Positions 11,061-23,224 of a stretch of DNA of 64,000 nt are shown piece after piece. Each line of letters begins with the position of its first letter. Within the stretch, counting starts at the first letter, position 1. The DNA comes from Ailurus styani (taxonomy: Eukaryota; Chordata; Mammalia; Carnivora; Ailuridae): positions 576,620-640,619 of the forward strand of contig LNAC01000743.1 of assembly GCA_002007465.1 (NCBI GenBank). The letters are read 5' to 3'. The notes under the pieces are model-generated. The model saw only the letters and a program-made list of their open reading frames with translations. It was not told the DNA's origin and did no database searches. The position numbers and the translations under genes are program-made.

Positions 11061-11276
11061 AAAATGTTAAATTTCGGGACGCCTGGGTGGCTAAGTGGGT
11101 TAAGCCACCGCCTTCAGCTCAGGTCATGATCTCAGGGTCCTGGGATCAAGCCCCACATTGGGCTCTCTGCTCAGCTGGGAGCCTGATTCCCCCTCTCCCT
11201 CTGCCTGCCTCTGCCTACTTGTGATCTCTTTCTCTGTCAAATAAATAAATAAAATATTTAAAAAATGTTAAATTTC
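11061..11276 (+). mobile_element. Can-SINE, plus strand, with perfect TSD
   Basis: The SINE (11076-11261) starts GGGACGCCTGGGTGGCTAAG and ends in a TCAAATAAATAAATAAAAT tail. AAAATGTTAAATTTC flanks it exactly at 11061-11075 and 11262-11276. Confidence 0.95.
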
Positions 11277-12420
11277 TATACATATTGCATTCTCTCTAAG
11301 CTTTTAGTAGAGAAAGTATTTTATGAGATGCTGTGAAATTTTGATGGTAATTATGTAATGAATCTGAATGTCTTTGTATATTTTTTTATATTTAATTTTC
11401 AGTCTTTTCTGGAGACCCAATCTTTGAATACAACATTGTTTAGAATGTATGATCAGAGAAATGTCTGCAATCTTCTGGAAACTCTGTGATATATTCTTCC
11501 TGTTTTAGATCCATGTGGCCTGATTTTTTTTTTTAAACTTTTAAAACATCCTTATATATGACCTTAGATAAGTTGCTTAAACTGTATGTGAGAATAATAA
11601 TAAATTTCTGATAAGGATGTTGTGAGAATTAAATAATATAATGCATGTGAAGTATTTATCACCTCTCCCATCACATGGCAAGTGTCATTTAATATTAGAT
11701 CTCGGTTCTTCCCTATTCCATGGGTTTTATTCTTGTCATCATACTCTTTTCAGTATATATGTTCTCTCATGATTATTGTATTATTACTAATAGTATTAAA
11801 TATTTTAACCTTTACAATGCTGATGTCACACCTCTGTAACCAATTTAAACTTGTCTTCTTAGCTAAAAACACCATGTAGTCACTTGAACTCGTGTTCAAA
11901 ATTGAATTAATCATCTACCTTTACAGTCATCCACTTATCTTTCCCTCACTCTTATCTCAGTGAAGTTACCTATTACCTATCCAATTACTCAAAGCATGAG
12001 GAACCTGAGAGTTAGCATAGGTTCCTCAAGTCAGCTAATGATAAAATCCTTACCTGAATGCATCTTCTTTGCATTTGAGTTTATTCAGCCACTCCAATTT
12101 TTTAACCCCTATTCAAGTGTCAAGAACCTCTCTTATTGACAACACTTCTCATGAAGCCATAATAAGGAATTTGAGTAAATGATTGGAATAGGCTGTGTCC
12201 TATTCAATTTCATGGAGTGAATAGAGGTTATTATTACTTTCATCTTTAACAGTAAACTAAATGATATAAATCACTGGGCTTCAACAGTAATAAGACTTCT
12301 ATCTGATAATATTATCTACCCTAGTTTATAATATATTTGAGACTGGTTATAATTATTAATTTTGTTTGCCAAATACATCTGTTTCTCCAACTTCAGCACA
12401 CATGGTAGGACTGCACTTCC
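11277..12420. other. Unassigned AT-rich intergenic DNA
   Basis: I see no young repeat, exon-like frame or RNA gene in this 1.1 kb. Confidence 0.6.
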
Positions 12421-12424
12421 TATA

Positions 12425-12613
12425 TTTGGTAAATGAATAAACTAATTGTGGTACATCTATACAATGGAATACTACTTGGAAACAGCAAGGATGAATCTCA
12501 AAAGCTTCATGCTAAGTAAAATAAAACAGACATAAAAAGTCTACATATAACACACACACACACACAGGTTACATAGTGTGATTCCATTTACATGACATTC
12601 TGAAAAAAAGGCA

Positions 12614-12651
<38 letters not shown>

Positions 12652-13285
12652 AAAAATATATATATAAAATGAAATCTTGCCATTTGCAATGACATGGATG
12701 GAGCTGGAGTACATTATGCTAAGTGAAATAAGTCAGTCAGAGAAAGAAAAATACCATATGAATTCACTCATATGTGGAATTTAAGAAAGAAATCAGATGA
12801 ACATATGGGAAGTGGGGAAAGAAAATAAAAAGGAGAAAGGGAAATAAACCATAAGAGACTCTTAATGATAGAGAATAAGCTGAGGGTTATGGAGAGAGGT
12901 GGGTGGGGGATGGGCTAGATGGGTGATGGGTATTAAAGAGGGCACATGTGGTGAATAGCACTGGGTGTTATAAGTGATGAATCACTGAATTCTACTCCAG
13001 AAACCAACATTGCACTGTATGTTAACTAACTAAATTTTGAATTAAAAAAAAAACTATAGGTACTGTAGGGACAGATATCAGATCAATGTTTGTCAGGGGC
13101 TGGGGATGGACAGGGAGAAGACTGATTGCAAAGGGAAACAAGAAATTGTGAGGTGAAGAAAATCTTCTACATTTGATTATAGTTTTAGTTATGCAATAAT
13201 GTGTATTTGTCAAAAGAACACACTGTTAAACATATTCATTTAAAAGGTAATTTTTTTCTGTATGTCAATTATACCTCGACAAACC
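12425..13285 (+). mobile_element. Old L1 3' end split by a younger L1 3' end
   Basis: An old L1 end is seen at 12425-12615 (ACAATGGAATACTACTTGGA) and resumes at 13046-13285 ('gtttgtcaggggctgggg' to 'tgtcaattatacctcgac'). Between them, at about 12650-13045, is a younger L1 end. It starts GAAATCTTGCCATTTGCAAT and closes with an A-rich tail after 'gcactgtatgttaactaac'. (AC)n at 12550-12567 and (TA)n at 12619-12648 lie at the boundary. Confidence 0.8.
12619..12648. repeat. (TA)n microsatellite
   Basis: About 15 TA units sit at the junction between the old and the younger L1. Confidence 0.85.
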
Positions 13286-13546
13286 TGACCATTAGAAAAG
13301 AAAATGTCAGTCGATGAGCAATATTCAAGGCATGGGTAGAAGAACCTCAGAAGATTGAAGAAAGACTGGTAATAATGATAAAAAAAAACCCAAAAGTGAT
13401 GTGGAAACCAATGGAAGAATCTTTACATGCAAGGTGGTACTTTGTCTAATAAAGCCTACAAAGTGCTCTTTAGACTTAGAAAATAGGTCAGTTATGACCT
13501 TGGCAAGAGTGTTTTAATTAGAGCAATGGGTATGAAAACCAGGAGG

Positions 13547-13757
13547 CGGGCACCTGGGTGGCTCAGTGGGTTAAAGCCTCTGCCTTCCGCTCAGGTCATG
13601 ATCTCAGGGTCCTGGGATTGAGGCCTATATCGGGCTCTCTGCTCGGTGGAGAGCCTTCTTCCCCCTCTCTCTCTGCCTGCCTCTCTGCCTGCCTCTCTGC
13701 CTACTTGTGATCTCTCTTTCTCTGTGTCAAATAAATAAATAAAATCTTAAAAAAAAG
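13547..13757 (+). mobile_element. Can-SINE, plus strand
   Basis: It starts GGCACCTGGGTGGCTCAGTG and carries an extra CTCTCTGCCTGC unit in its body. It ends ATAAATAAATAAAATC with oligo(A). Imperfect duplications (GAAAACCAGGAG and GAAATCCAGGAG) flank it. The 260 bp before it (13286-13546) hold nothing I recognise. Confidence 0.93.
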
Positions 13758-13774
13758 ATAAAGAAATCCAGGAG

Positions 13775-14109
13775 ACACAGAAGAAAATGAATGTGAATAC
13801 ATGGTAAGAGTGTGTATAAACTATCATTACTTTTTTACGTTTATACTTTTATTATCACTACTATTTATTATATAGACTCTTCTTTTATTCTATTAAAGAA
13901 GTTTTAATTCAAGCTAAGGAGAGAAATAAAGACATAGAAACAGATGGTGAAGGGAGGATTTTCATGATGGGGCCAGTGAGAAGATAGGCTTGAAGACCCA
14001 GTAACAGAAACACTTGATGGAGCGAGGTTCTTAGGGAAACAAGGTGGAATGAGTAGAATACATGTGGAAGGAAGGCTTATGCTTTGATAAGAAGGATCCT
14101 ATTATGAGT
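13775..14109. other. Unassigned intergenic DNA
   Basis: No recognisable gene or young repeat. Around 13950-14090 there is weak L2-like wording, not strong enough to call. Confidence 0.5.
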
Positions 14110-14195
14110 TGATTAGAATATGCTGTGTCCTACTCTGTGCCCTTCCAATTTTCATGTTGAAGTCCTAATACTCAGTACGAGAATTTTACCTTATT

Positions 14196-14210
14196 TGGAT
14201 ATTGGGTCTT
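14196..14210. repeat. Left TSD of twin-primed L1
   Basis: TGGATATTGGGTCTT here and TGGATATTGAGTCTT at 14944-14958 differ at one position. Confidence 0.88.
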
Positions 14211-14943
14211 TTCTTCTTTTAAATTCAATTAGCCAACTTATAGTTCATCATTAGCTTCAGATGTGATGTTCAACAACTCATTAGTTGTGTATATCACCCA
14301 TACTTGTCACATCCTGTGCCCTCCTTAATGGACATCACCCAATTCCCCACCCCCCAAACACCTCCCTTTCCTCGACCCTCAGTTTGTTTCCCAGAGTCAG
14401 GAGTCTCTCATGTTTTCTCTCCCTCTCTGATTTCTTTCCATTCAGTTTTCCTTCCTTTCCCCTGTGATCCTCTGCACTATTTCTTATATTCCACATGAGT
14501 GAAACCATATGATAATTGTCTTTCTCTGCTTGACTTATTTTACTTACCATAATCTCCTCCAGTTCCATTCATGTCAATGTAAATGGTAAGTATTCATCCT
14601 TTCTGATGGCTGAGTAATATTCCATTGTATATATAAACCACATCTTTATCCATTCATCTGTTAAAGGACATCTCAGCTCCTTCCACAGTTTGGCTATTGT
14701 GGACATTGCTGCTATTAACATTGGGGTGCAGGTGCCCCTTTGGCTAAAATTAACAAGGTAGGAAACAACAAATGTTGGTGAGGGTGTGGAGAAAGGGAAA
14801 CCCTTTTACACTGTTGGTGAGAATGCAACTGGTACAGCCACTCTGGGAAACAGTATGGAGGTTTCTCAAGAAGTTAAAAAATGGGCTACCTTACAACCCA
14901 GCAATTGTACTACTGGGTATTTACCCCAAAGATACAGATGTAG
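14211..14943 (-). mobile_element. 5'-inverted (twin-primed) L1
   Basis: From 14211 to about 14745 the sequence is the minus-strand L1 3' UTR and last part of ORF2. It then flips: 14746-14943 is plus-strand ORF2 sequence (open frame 14772-14963, with RMQLVQPLWETVWRFLKKLK) ending at 'aaagatacagatgtag'. The two pieces are neighbours in a normal L1, so the 5' piece has been inverted at the breakpoint. A 15-bp TSD with one mismatch brackets the whole, the signature of twin priming. Confidence 0.92.
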
Positions 14944-15290
14944 TGGATATTGAGTCTTCATAGAGATACTCAAGTTAAAATGTGGTCTTTAGAGTGGACC
15001 TTCATCCAGTATGGTTTGTGCTCTTATCAAAGGGGGAAGTTTGCAGAGATGTGCATAAAGGGAAGACAATATAAAGACATAGGGAGAAGATTAGGGAGAA
15101 GATGACCAGGCACAAGTCAAGGAGAGAGGCCTGGAACAAATACCTCACTGGGCTCAGAAAGAATCAACTGGTCCATCACCTTGATTTTGGACTTCTGTCC
15201 TCCAGAACTCTGAGACAGCAATTTTTTTGTTGTTTAAGCCACCCAGTTTGTAACACTTTGTGTGACTGCCCTATCGAACTAAGCAGATTC

Positions 15291-16675
15291 TTTACTGAAA
15301 TTGGAGTAAAGGAGGACAAGTTGAGAGCAGATGCAGGTAAGACTCACTGGCAAGCAGGAAGATAAAAGAGTCCATGGCTGACAGACTGTTTTTGTAGAAT
15401 AAGATGTGAAATGGTCTATTAAAATGAGTATGTATGTATGGTGATTTGAACTAGCTTTTTTGAAGAATAAGATATAGAGTTGGAAAGTGATACTATAAAT
15501 TTATTATCAGGCAGTATTAGAAATACAGCTAAGATGAGCAGGCATGGGCTTATAGTGAGTGATGCCTATGTGCACTATGTTATTCTGTAGTGTTCATAAA
15601 CCTATAGGTAAATGGGGGGGAGTAGATAAATGAACTGGTTGTGGATTTTAGGGCATGGCCAGTGAGGGAAATAGAACAATAGAACATGACACGTGAAGTA
15701 GCAATTGATAGCAAAGTAACTGAGGACTGAAAAGTTCTGGTATGTTCAAAGAAAATGGATAGATTAAAGAGCTAATGTCCTCAATGATATAAGAAAGGAA
15801 GTGAGCCAGAATAGTAGGTCTGGATTAGATAGTGACATTTTTTCAGTTTAAAATTTAATCTGGAGCAGTTCTGGGCATAGATAAGTGACTGAGATAAAAT
15901 TTATTGGAGTTGAGGTGAATACACTGTGGTGTTAGAGTGGTAGATAAAGTTTTCGCTTAAACTTTAAAGTTATCAATGGTGATATCAGTATTTGGGATAA
16001 AGATAAAGACTGTGATCTAGATACCAGATTTTTAAAAGTAGCTAAAAGATTTGTTGGATGAGGAGGATAAGGAAGGGTAGAAGATGATAGTAGGTAATAT
16101 AGCTGGATACCACAAGACGTAAAGGAGAAGGAATTTTCAGTGACAGGTGGAGGAGTAATTATATTATCTATTATATTTATGTTGTAAATAAAACCTTATT
16201 ATGTCATATATATATAATGTCATATCTATATGTCTACGTCATATCTATACATCTCTGCCTATATCTGTATCTATATATATATAGATACATTTGGTAATGT
16301 TAAATATGCACATACTTCCAAGAAATAATATTTAATGCCTGGAAAGCATAACAACATGAAAACAAATATTAAATTTAAGTGTGTACGTGGTACTTTTAGT
16401 AATCACCAACTTTCAGGTTAACACTGGACAAAATGTGACTCTATTGTATTAATTGTAAATTTGTCTCAAATAGTAAGGTCTCATTAATAAATCTCATGAA
16501 GAAATTTAAGTTCATATTTCATAATAACTATATAACAGGGAGTATGCTCTGCGATGGAGTAAAATTATTTTTTTAAAGATTGACTTCTAATATCCCTTAA
16601 AATTGCCACATTCATGATATTAATCATGAATTAAATGTGAGGGTGATCCTATGAATTCACCATAACTTGCACATA
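15291..16675. other. Unassigned AT-rich DNA
   Basis: No young element or gene is visible. It contains a degenerate TATA/TATC-rich patch at about 16195-16290. Confidence 0.55.
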
Positions 16676-16896
16676 TGAGATGTTCTTTTTTTTTTTTTTA
16701 AAGATTTTTATTTATTTCACAGAGGGAGAGAGATCACAAGGAGGCAGAGAGGCAGTCAGAGAGAGAGGGGGAGGCAGGCTCCCTGCTGAGCAGAGAGCCC
16801 AACGCGGGCCTCGATCCCAGGACCCTGAGATCATGACCTGCGCTGAAAGCAGAGGCTTTAACCCACTGAGCCACCCAGGCGCCCTGAGATGTTCTT
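16676..16896 (-). mobile_element. Can-SINE, minus strand, with perfect TSD
   Basis: TGAGATGTTCTT at 16676-16687 is repeated at 16885-16896. Between them (16688-16884) is a reversed SINE: poly(T), TTTATTTCACAGAGGGAGAG, and the end GAGCCACCCAGGCGCCC. The near-consensus sequence suggests a fairly recent insertion. Confidence 0.95.
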
Positions 16897-17094
16897 ATTA
16901 AGCAACAGAGTGATGTTTCTGGGTAGTTGACTTAGGCTAAGGAGTGTAATTATAAGCAGTGCCTTAAACTACCTTATTTTAACACAAGATTCTTTATAGC
17001 AAAACTCCACCCAGGTCTGTTATTCTCAGGATGCATACCCATGTTCTGATTCTTTCCAGTTTGTTCATGTTGGTTGCTCACAAAAAATTACCAA

Positions 17095-17330
17095 TATATC
17101 AGCACTGTCTAAAGAGCTTCCCCCCCAGTTATGTAAATATTCTGCATGTGCATATTTCAGTGTGGTAGTTGCTAGCCACATTTGCCAATTGAGCACTTGA
17201 AATGGGGTTAGTATGACCAAGAGGCTGAATTTTAATTTTGCTTTGATTAAAAAATTTAATTTAGGTTTAAGGAAGTCTAACCAAGAGCTTGTTAGATAAT
17301 CTAAAAACATAATTCATACAAACAAGTTAA
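17095..17330 (+). mobile_element. Possible hAT-type DNA transposon fossil
   Basis: Wording such as GTGGTAGTTGCTAGCCACAT, GAGCACTTGAAATGGGGTTA and 'gctgaattttaattttgc' resembles a common non-autonomous mammalian DNA transposon family. It is heavily diverged and I cannot name the family. Confidence 0.45.
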
Positions 17331-18904
17331 TGGCTGTTCAAGATGACTGAGTTTTAAGGCAATATTTTAGGGTACATTGTAGGTAAAATGCTTTAATACA
17401 AAGGAATGATTTTATAATGGTATAATGATAAGAACTTTAACAAGTTAACACAGCAGGAACTTTTTGGGATATAGATTTTTACATGGTGGCCAGAATATTC
17501 CACTACATATTGAAAAGCCTACTATGCTTGCATGTAATACTAACCTTATAGTATAGATTGACTTGTTAAAGCCTCAACTTATTAAGAAGTTAGAATTCTT
17601 ACCTCCCAGGTGTGTAAAATCAACATATTTTTATATTACCATCTGATTTCCAAGTGAGAACTGTGTTACTTGCCATTACACTACAATTTAAAAAAATGCA
17701 TGTGATCTGAGATCTCCAGTTTGTGAATGTTAATGAGTAATAATCTTGGGAGAAAGGTGAACTTATGGAGAGAGACCCATAAGTTTTTCATGTAAAGCAA
17801 TTCTCTTTTTTGACATTTCAGAACTCTTCCCCATTCCCTTCACCACCAAAAGTGAATTTTGCTCAGAGCAGGGGTGCAAAATTCTTATTGTTATTACACT
17901 AAGATTTACTGGAGTCTTAGGGCTTAGGCATTGAATGTAATTGTTTCCAATGCTATTGGAATGACAACTTTGAAAGTCAACATATTTCCTTACTATTGAT
18001 TACGTTTTTATTTCCTGCTATTTCCCAGTATGAACTCTCTTCAGTTATATTATTTCTGTGCCTAATGAACATTTCTTGCCTTTCTTCTTCCAGTCTCCCT
18101 CTATGTTCAATGTCAATTTTCCTTCTAAAAAATGAGATGGTAGGACTTTTATCACAAGGGTTTTGTAAGAATTTTTATTTTCTAAGGGAAAATAGATGAC
18201 ACAACACCTGGTACATGATATATATACAATTGTACTTAAAGGCTAATGCTATTTTTTCTCTTCTTTATGTTTTCTTTCCTTTTCTAAACTTCGATCATAT
18301 TTTTTTGCGATTTATACTATATTGCATTCTGAGGGATCTTTTTGCATCTGTATATTATGTATAACTTCACTTAGATCGTAATTTCATTGAAAACAAGAGT
18401 TATGGGGCAACTTATACTTCTTTGTAGATACAGCAGTATCTACTATGTAGTAGGTGCCTAATAAATAGAAGTTTGTCAATTGATTTTTAGGAATTTGTGG
18501 TGATATGTTAGAACAGTATACAATGATCATGCATGCTTAAATGCAAAATGACTGTAGATAATTTACTTGAATATCTATTCTCTGTCCCTGAATCTTGACT
18601 CTTTTCATACATAAAATGGAGATGATAATAATAATGCCTATTTAAAAATGTTATTGTAAGATAAAGAGCAATCTAAACATGAGAAGAAATTAAGAACTTT
18701 CAAGTCCATACCACATCTGTTTATGTGTGTTTAGTTTGGGATAGATATTCACAAATCAGAGATTGTCAAGAAAAGAGTGGTCAGGGAGATGAGATATTTA
18801 GGCAAGACAAAGGGAAAAGAACATACCATCAATTTTTACCAGTATGAAAAATTTCATGAAAAAGAGCAAAAATAGGATTATCACGAGAGTTATAAAAATA
18901 AGGG
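17331..18904. other. Unassigned AT-rich DNA
   Basis: There is no gene or young repeat. A short L2/MIR-like 3' phrase ('tagtaggtgcctaataaata') sits at about 18448-18467. Confidence 0.55.
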
Positions 18905-20335
18905 TTTCATTGTATTTATTTTATTTTTTAATTTAATTTTATTTTTTCAGTGTTCCAAGATTCATGGTTTATTTACCATACACAGTGCTCCATGCAATTC
19001 ATGCCCTCCTTAATACCCACCATCAGGCTCACCTATCCCTCCACCCCTTCCTTCCAAAACCCTCAGTTTGTTTCTCAGAGTCCACAGTCTCTCATGATTC
19101 TTCTTCCCCTCCAATTTACCCCAATTCACTTTTCCATTCCTTCTCCTAATGCCCTCCATGTTATTCCTTATGCTCCACAAGTGAGAGAAACCATATGATA
19201 ATTCACGCTCTCTGCTTGACTTATTTCACTCAGCATAATCTCCTCCAGTCCTGTCCAGGTTGATACAAAAGTTGTGTATTCATCCTTTCTGATGGCTACG
19301 GAATATTCCATTGTATATTTGGACCACATCTTCTTTATTCATCCGTTAATTGAAGGGAATCTTGGCCCTTTCCACAGTTTGATGATTGTGGACATTGCTT
19401 CTATGAACATTGGGGTACATATGGCCATTCTTTTCACTACATCTGTATCTTTGGGGTAAATACCCTGCAGTGCAATTACAGGTTCACAGGGTAGCTCTAT
19501 TTTTAATTTTTTAAGTAATCTCCACACTTTTTTCCAAAGGGGCTGCACCAACTTGCATTCCCACCAACAGTGTAAGAGGGTTCCCCTTTTTCCACATTCT
19601 CTCCAAAACTTTTTTCCTGTCCTATTAATTTTGGCCATTCTAAATGATGTAAGGTGGTATCTTAATGTGGTTTTGATTTGAATTTCCCTGATGGCTAATG
19701 ATGATGAACAGTTTTCATGTTTCTGTTAGCTATGTGTATGTCTTGTTTGGAGAAGTGTCTGCTCATGTCTACTGCCCATTTTTTGACATGATTATTTGTT
19801 TTGGGGATGTCAATTTTGATAACTTCTTTATAGATTTTGGGTAACAGCCCTTTGTCTGTAATGTCATTTGCGAATGTCTTCTCCCATTCCATGGGTTGCT
19901 TCTTTGTTTGGTTGACTGTTTCCTTTGCTGTCCAGAAGCTTTTTATATTGATGAGTCCCAAAATTCACTTTTGCTTTTGTTTCCTTTGCCTTTGGAGATG
20001 TGTCTTAAAAGAAGTGACTGTGGCCGATGTCAAAGAGGTTACTGCCTATGTTATCCTTTAGGATTTTGACAGATTCCTGCCTCATGTTGAGGTCTTTCAT
20101 CCATTTCAAGTTTATCATTGTGTATGGTGTGAGAGAATGGTCAAGTTTCATTCTTCTGTACATAGCTGTCCAATTTTCCCAGCACTATTTATTGAAGAGA
20201 CTGTCTTTTTTTCCACTGTATATTTTTTCCTGCTTTGTTGAAGATTATTTGACCATAGAGTTGAGGGTCTATATCTGGACTCTCCAGTCTGTTCCATTGG
20301 TCTATGTGTCTGTTTTTGTTTTTTGTTTGTTTGTT
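18905..20335 (-). mobile_element. 5'-truncated L1, minus strand
   Basis: The 3' UTR begins at the left after an A/T-rich tail, and ORF2 C-terminal sequence follows. The minus frame 19339-19638 includes [20 protein letters not shown], and 19695-19961 includes SFWTAKETVNQTKKQPMEWE. The copy stops at 'tgtctgtttttg' near 20320, next to a (GTTT)n tract. A clear TSD was not found. Confidence 0.88.
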
Positions 20336-21005
20336 TGTTTGTTTTTAATTTAGTCCATTTACATTCAAAGTAATTATTAATAGATACATAATTTATTGCT
20401 ATTTTCTTACTTGCATGCAGCAAGCAAACAGCTTCATGGCTGTTTTTGGGGATTTTCTCAGATCCTTTCTTGTCTTTCTCTCCTTCATTTTTTGGTGATA
20501 TTCCCCAGTGATATTTTGGATTTTTTTTCTTTATTCATTGCATGATTACTAGTGGCTTTTGATATTTGGTTACTGATAGGTTTGTATATAACCTATTCTG
20601 CATATAGCAGTCTCTATTAAGTTAATGGTCATTTATGTATGAACCCATTCTTTTATCCCATCCTCCTCATAATTTTGGTACATGTTATTATATTTTAAAT
20701 AATTTTTGTGAGTTCCTTGACTGAAATGTTTACAGCAATATTCATTTTTAATTGCTTTTGTGTTTCCTACCTCTATGCTTTCACTTTGTGTCTCTATTTT
20801 CCACTCAGAGTCCTCTTTAAGATTTCTCGCAGGGCTGGTTTAGTGGTCCTGAACTTGTTTAGTTTTTGTTAGGAAATCTCTTTATCTGTCCTTCTACTCT
20901 GAATGGTAACCTTGCTGGATAGAATATCCTTGGCTGCAGAATTTTCCCATTCAACATTTGAATATACCATGCTACTCTGTGTTCTTAGCATCATGATTAT
21001 TGATA
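20336..21005 (-). mobile_element. Old L1 fragment (ORF2 start / ORF1 end), minus strand
   Basis: It reads as the reverse of the L1 ORF1-ORF2 boundary of an older subfamily ('agtccatttacattcaaagt', then 'ctgaatggtaaccttgctgg' and 'cttggctgcagaattttccc'). It abuts the younger L1 on its left. Confidence 0.7.
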
Positions 21006-21166
21006 TCTTAGCAGGGACTGTGGAAAGGTGAGTGAGGCATTCACCTCAGGCAGAAGTCTTAAGGGATTAACAAAAATCTCAGAAATCAAGAAAAAAATTT
21101 TATGCAACATTATAAATTATCAAAATTGATCCAAAAATTATGTGATGAACAAAATATCAAATTTTA
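21006..21166. other. Unassigned segment between two old L1 pieces
   Basis: This short stretch ('ggtgagtgaggcattcacct') does not fit the L1 on either side. It is possibly a fragment of another ancient repeat. Confidence 0.4.
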
Positions 21167-21340
21167 GTGGCACCTAGGTGGCTCAGTCAGTTAAGTATCT
21201 GACTCGATTTCAACCTGTGTCATGATCCCAGGGTTGTGGGATTGAGTCCCATGTCATGTTTGGGATTCTTGCTCTCCCTCTCCCTCTGCCCTTCCCCACT
21301 TCCTGCCTGCTTGAAACAAACAAACAAGCAAACAAACAAA
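21167..21340 (+). mobile_element. Older Can-SINE, plus strand
   Basis: It starts TGGCACCTAGGTGGCTCAGT and ends in a (CAAA)n-type tail instead of the usual AATAAA repeats. It is diverged from the younger copies. Confidence 0.88.
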
Positions 21341-21645
21341 GTTACATAGATTTTTTTTTCCTTTTCAGCACTTTGAATGTATCATGACATTTTTTTGGCT
21401 TGCAAAGTTTCTATTGAAAAATCTCCCACTAGCTTTGTGGACTTTCCCTATATTGAAACACTTCCTACATTCTTTGGTGTGGCCGCTTCTCTCCCTATAG
21501 TTGTGGAATTTGTTCTTGTAGTCGTCAAGGCAATTTCTGGGAGTATTTAGGATGATTTGATGTTTACTTATTTGTATTCATGAGATGTGGTGAATCAAGT
21601 GTCCTTGTACTCTGCCACCATCTTTCTGTCCTCATATATTTATTG
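21341..21645 (-). mobile_element. Old L1 ORF1 / 5' region fragment, minus strand
   Basis: Reverse ORF1-like wording ('cagcactttgaatgtatcat', 'gcaaagtttctattgaaaaa') runs to 'ctgccaccatctttctgtcc', which resembles a reversed L1 5' start. The first part overlaps in content with the end of 20336-21005, so the two are probably separate copies. Confidence 0.6.
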
Positions 21646-21731
21646 CTTAATTTAAATTTATGTAATTTGAGAGGCTATGTTTGTTCATGTTCTGAAGTAC
21701 TGTAAAATCACTATTTAAAGTTCTCTACAAT

Positions 21732-21959
21732 AAGAACCAAATATCTTGGGGTGCCTGGGTGGCTAAGTCAGTTAGGTGTCTGCCTTCAGCTCAGACCATG
21801 ATCTTGGAGTCCTGGGACTGAGGCCCACATCAGGCTCCCTGCCCAATGGGTTTTCTGCCTCCCCCTCTCCCTCTCCACATGCTCCTTCTCTCTCTTTCAC
21901 TTACTCTCTCTTTCTCAAATAAATAAATAAAATCTTTTTAAAAAAAGAACCACATCTCT
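21732..21959 (+). mobile_element. Can-SINE, plus strand, with TSD
   Basis: The SINE (21747-21944) starts GGGTGCCTGGGTGGCTAAGT. It is flanked by AAGAACCAAATATCT and AAGAACCACATCTCT, which match at 13 of 15 positions. Confidence 0.93.
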
Positions 21960-22757
21960 CTCTAATATTTTAATTGCTCCCTCTTTATTTTGAAAATATT
22001 AATAAACAATAGCATATTTTCAACCAAATATATCCTTACTGTATACTTGATTTACCTATGAAATATGTGAAATTTCAACAAGTCAAAGTTCAAATGAGAG
22101 AGTGATTTGAATTCCACAATGAGCATTTATTGGAACGCTTCAATTATTTTATTTGTAAGAGATTCTACTTTTCTGATATCTTCTGCAGAGCATATAGTTA
22201 AAATTGGGATCTATTCTCTAGGTTTTTAAATTTTAGTAGTGATTGTAAAGACAACCATAACATTTGTTATTCATTTGAAATTTTTACTGCACCCTCTTTA
22301 TACTCTTGAGATCTCTGAGAAGCTCCCTATCTAGCTTCTAAACAAAATTAAAAAACAAAACAAACAAACAAAAAAACAAAAGAACAGGAGAGGGAGGTAG
22401 AGAACCAAAACATCATCTTTATTATTGAAAAACCTTAAGTTGAAGGATACACCTTCAATTCTGTTAATCAGGTGGGCTTATTAATAATAAAACCTGGAAT
22501 CAGATAAGTGAATTCACTGATTTATAGCAGAATGGAACTAGGACAGGGCCTCTTCCCTGTATAGGCAAGAGCACAATATGTGTTCCTGGAGGCAAGCCCA
22601 TTCTCAAAAAGGAGAAAGAAGAAGCTCAGCCAAGCACACCATTTGTTCACCAATTACATAAGAGCTGCCAGGAATGTGTTTAGAAAATTCTCTCCTCATG
22701 GAATCCAGAGAAATTGGAAGACATTTTTCCACTCTAGTAGAAACTATGGAAGATTTG
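21960..22757. other. Unassigned AT-rich DNA
   Basis: An A-rich (CAAA)-like tract lies at about 22345-22385. I see nothing gene-like. Confidence 0.55.
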
Positions 22758-22990
22758 ATCCAATTATTGTTTTTTTTTAAGATTTATTCATTTATTTGAT
22801 AGAGAGTGTGCATGCATGCATGCACATGTAAGCACAAGCCAGGGGAGGATCAGAGGGAGAAGGAGAAGCAGACTCCCCACTTAGAAGGGAGCCTGAAGTG
22901 GGGCTGGATCCCAGGGTCCTGGGATCATGAGCTGAGATGAAGGTACACTTAACCAACTAAGCCACCCAGGCACTCTATCCAATTCTTGTT
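22758..22990 (-). mobile_element. Old Can-SINE, minus strand, with TSD
   Basis: The reversed SINE (22772-22976) has a GCATGCATGCATGCAC stretch in its body. It is flanked by ATCCAATTATTGTT and ATCCAATTCTTGTT (one mismatch). Confidence 0.9.
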
Positions 22991-23224
22991 AGTTATGCTA
23001 TTTCTCTCTCTATACTTCACTCTGTCATAACTCACTTCCACTGTTTTGCCACTTTCCCATGTTTCCATTCTATTTACCACTAGGGCGAATGGGGATCTGC
23101 CCTTCTTTGGCTCAAGTGGGTTAGGTGATGGAAGGCACTTAACAGAGAACCTTAGATGAACTCATGAAGGTTGCCCAGTCTTTAAAACAACAGTCATAGT
23201 AAACGAAGAGTAAGGTAACAAAAT

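Larger units (their letters stand above)
14110..15290 (+). mobile_element. Ancient mammalian repeat (LTR/MaLR-like), split by an L1
   Basis: The two halves (14110-14210 and 14944-15290) join into a widespread mammalian repeat. Its wording runs from 'ttttcatgttgaagtcctaa', through 'accttatttggatattgggt', to 'acttctgtcctccagaactc' and 'tgtttaagccacccagtttg'. The family name is uncertain. A similar 3' end occurs at 61510-61640. The interrupting L1 is younger. Confidence 0.55.
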
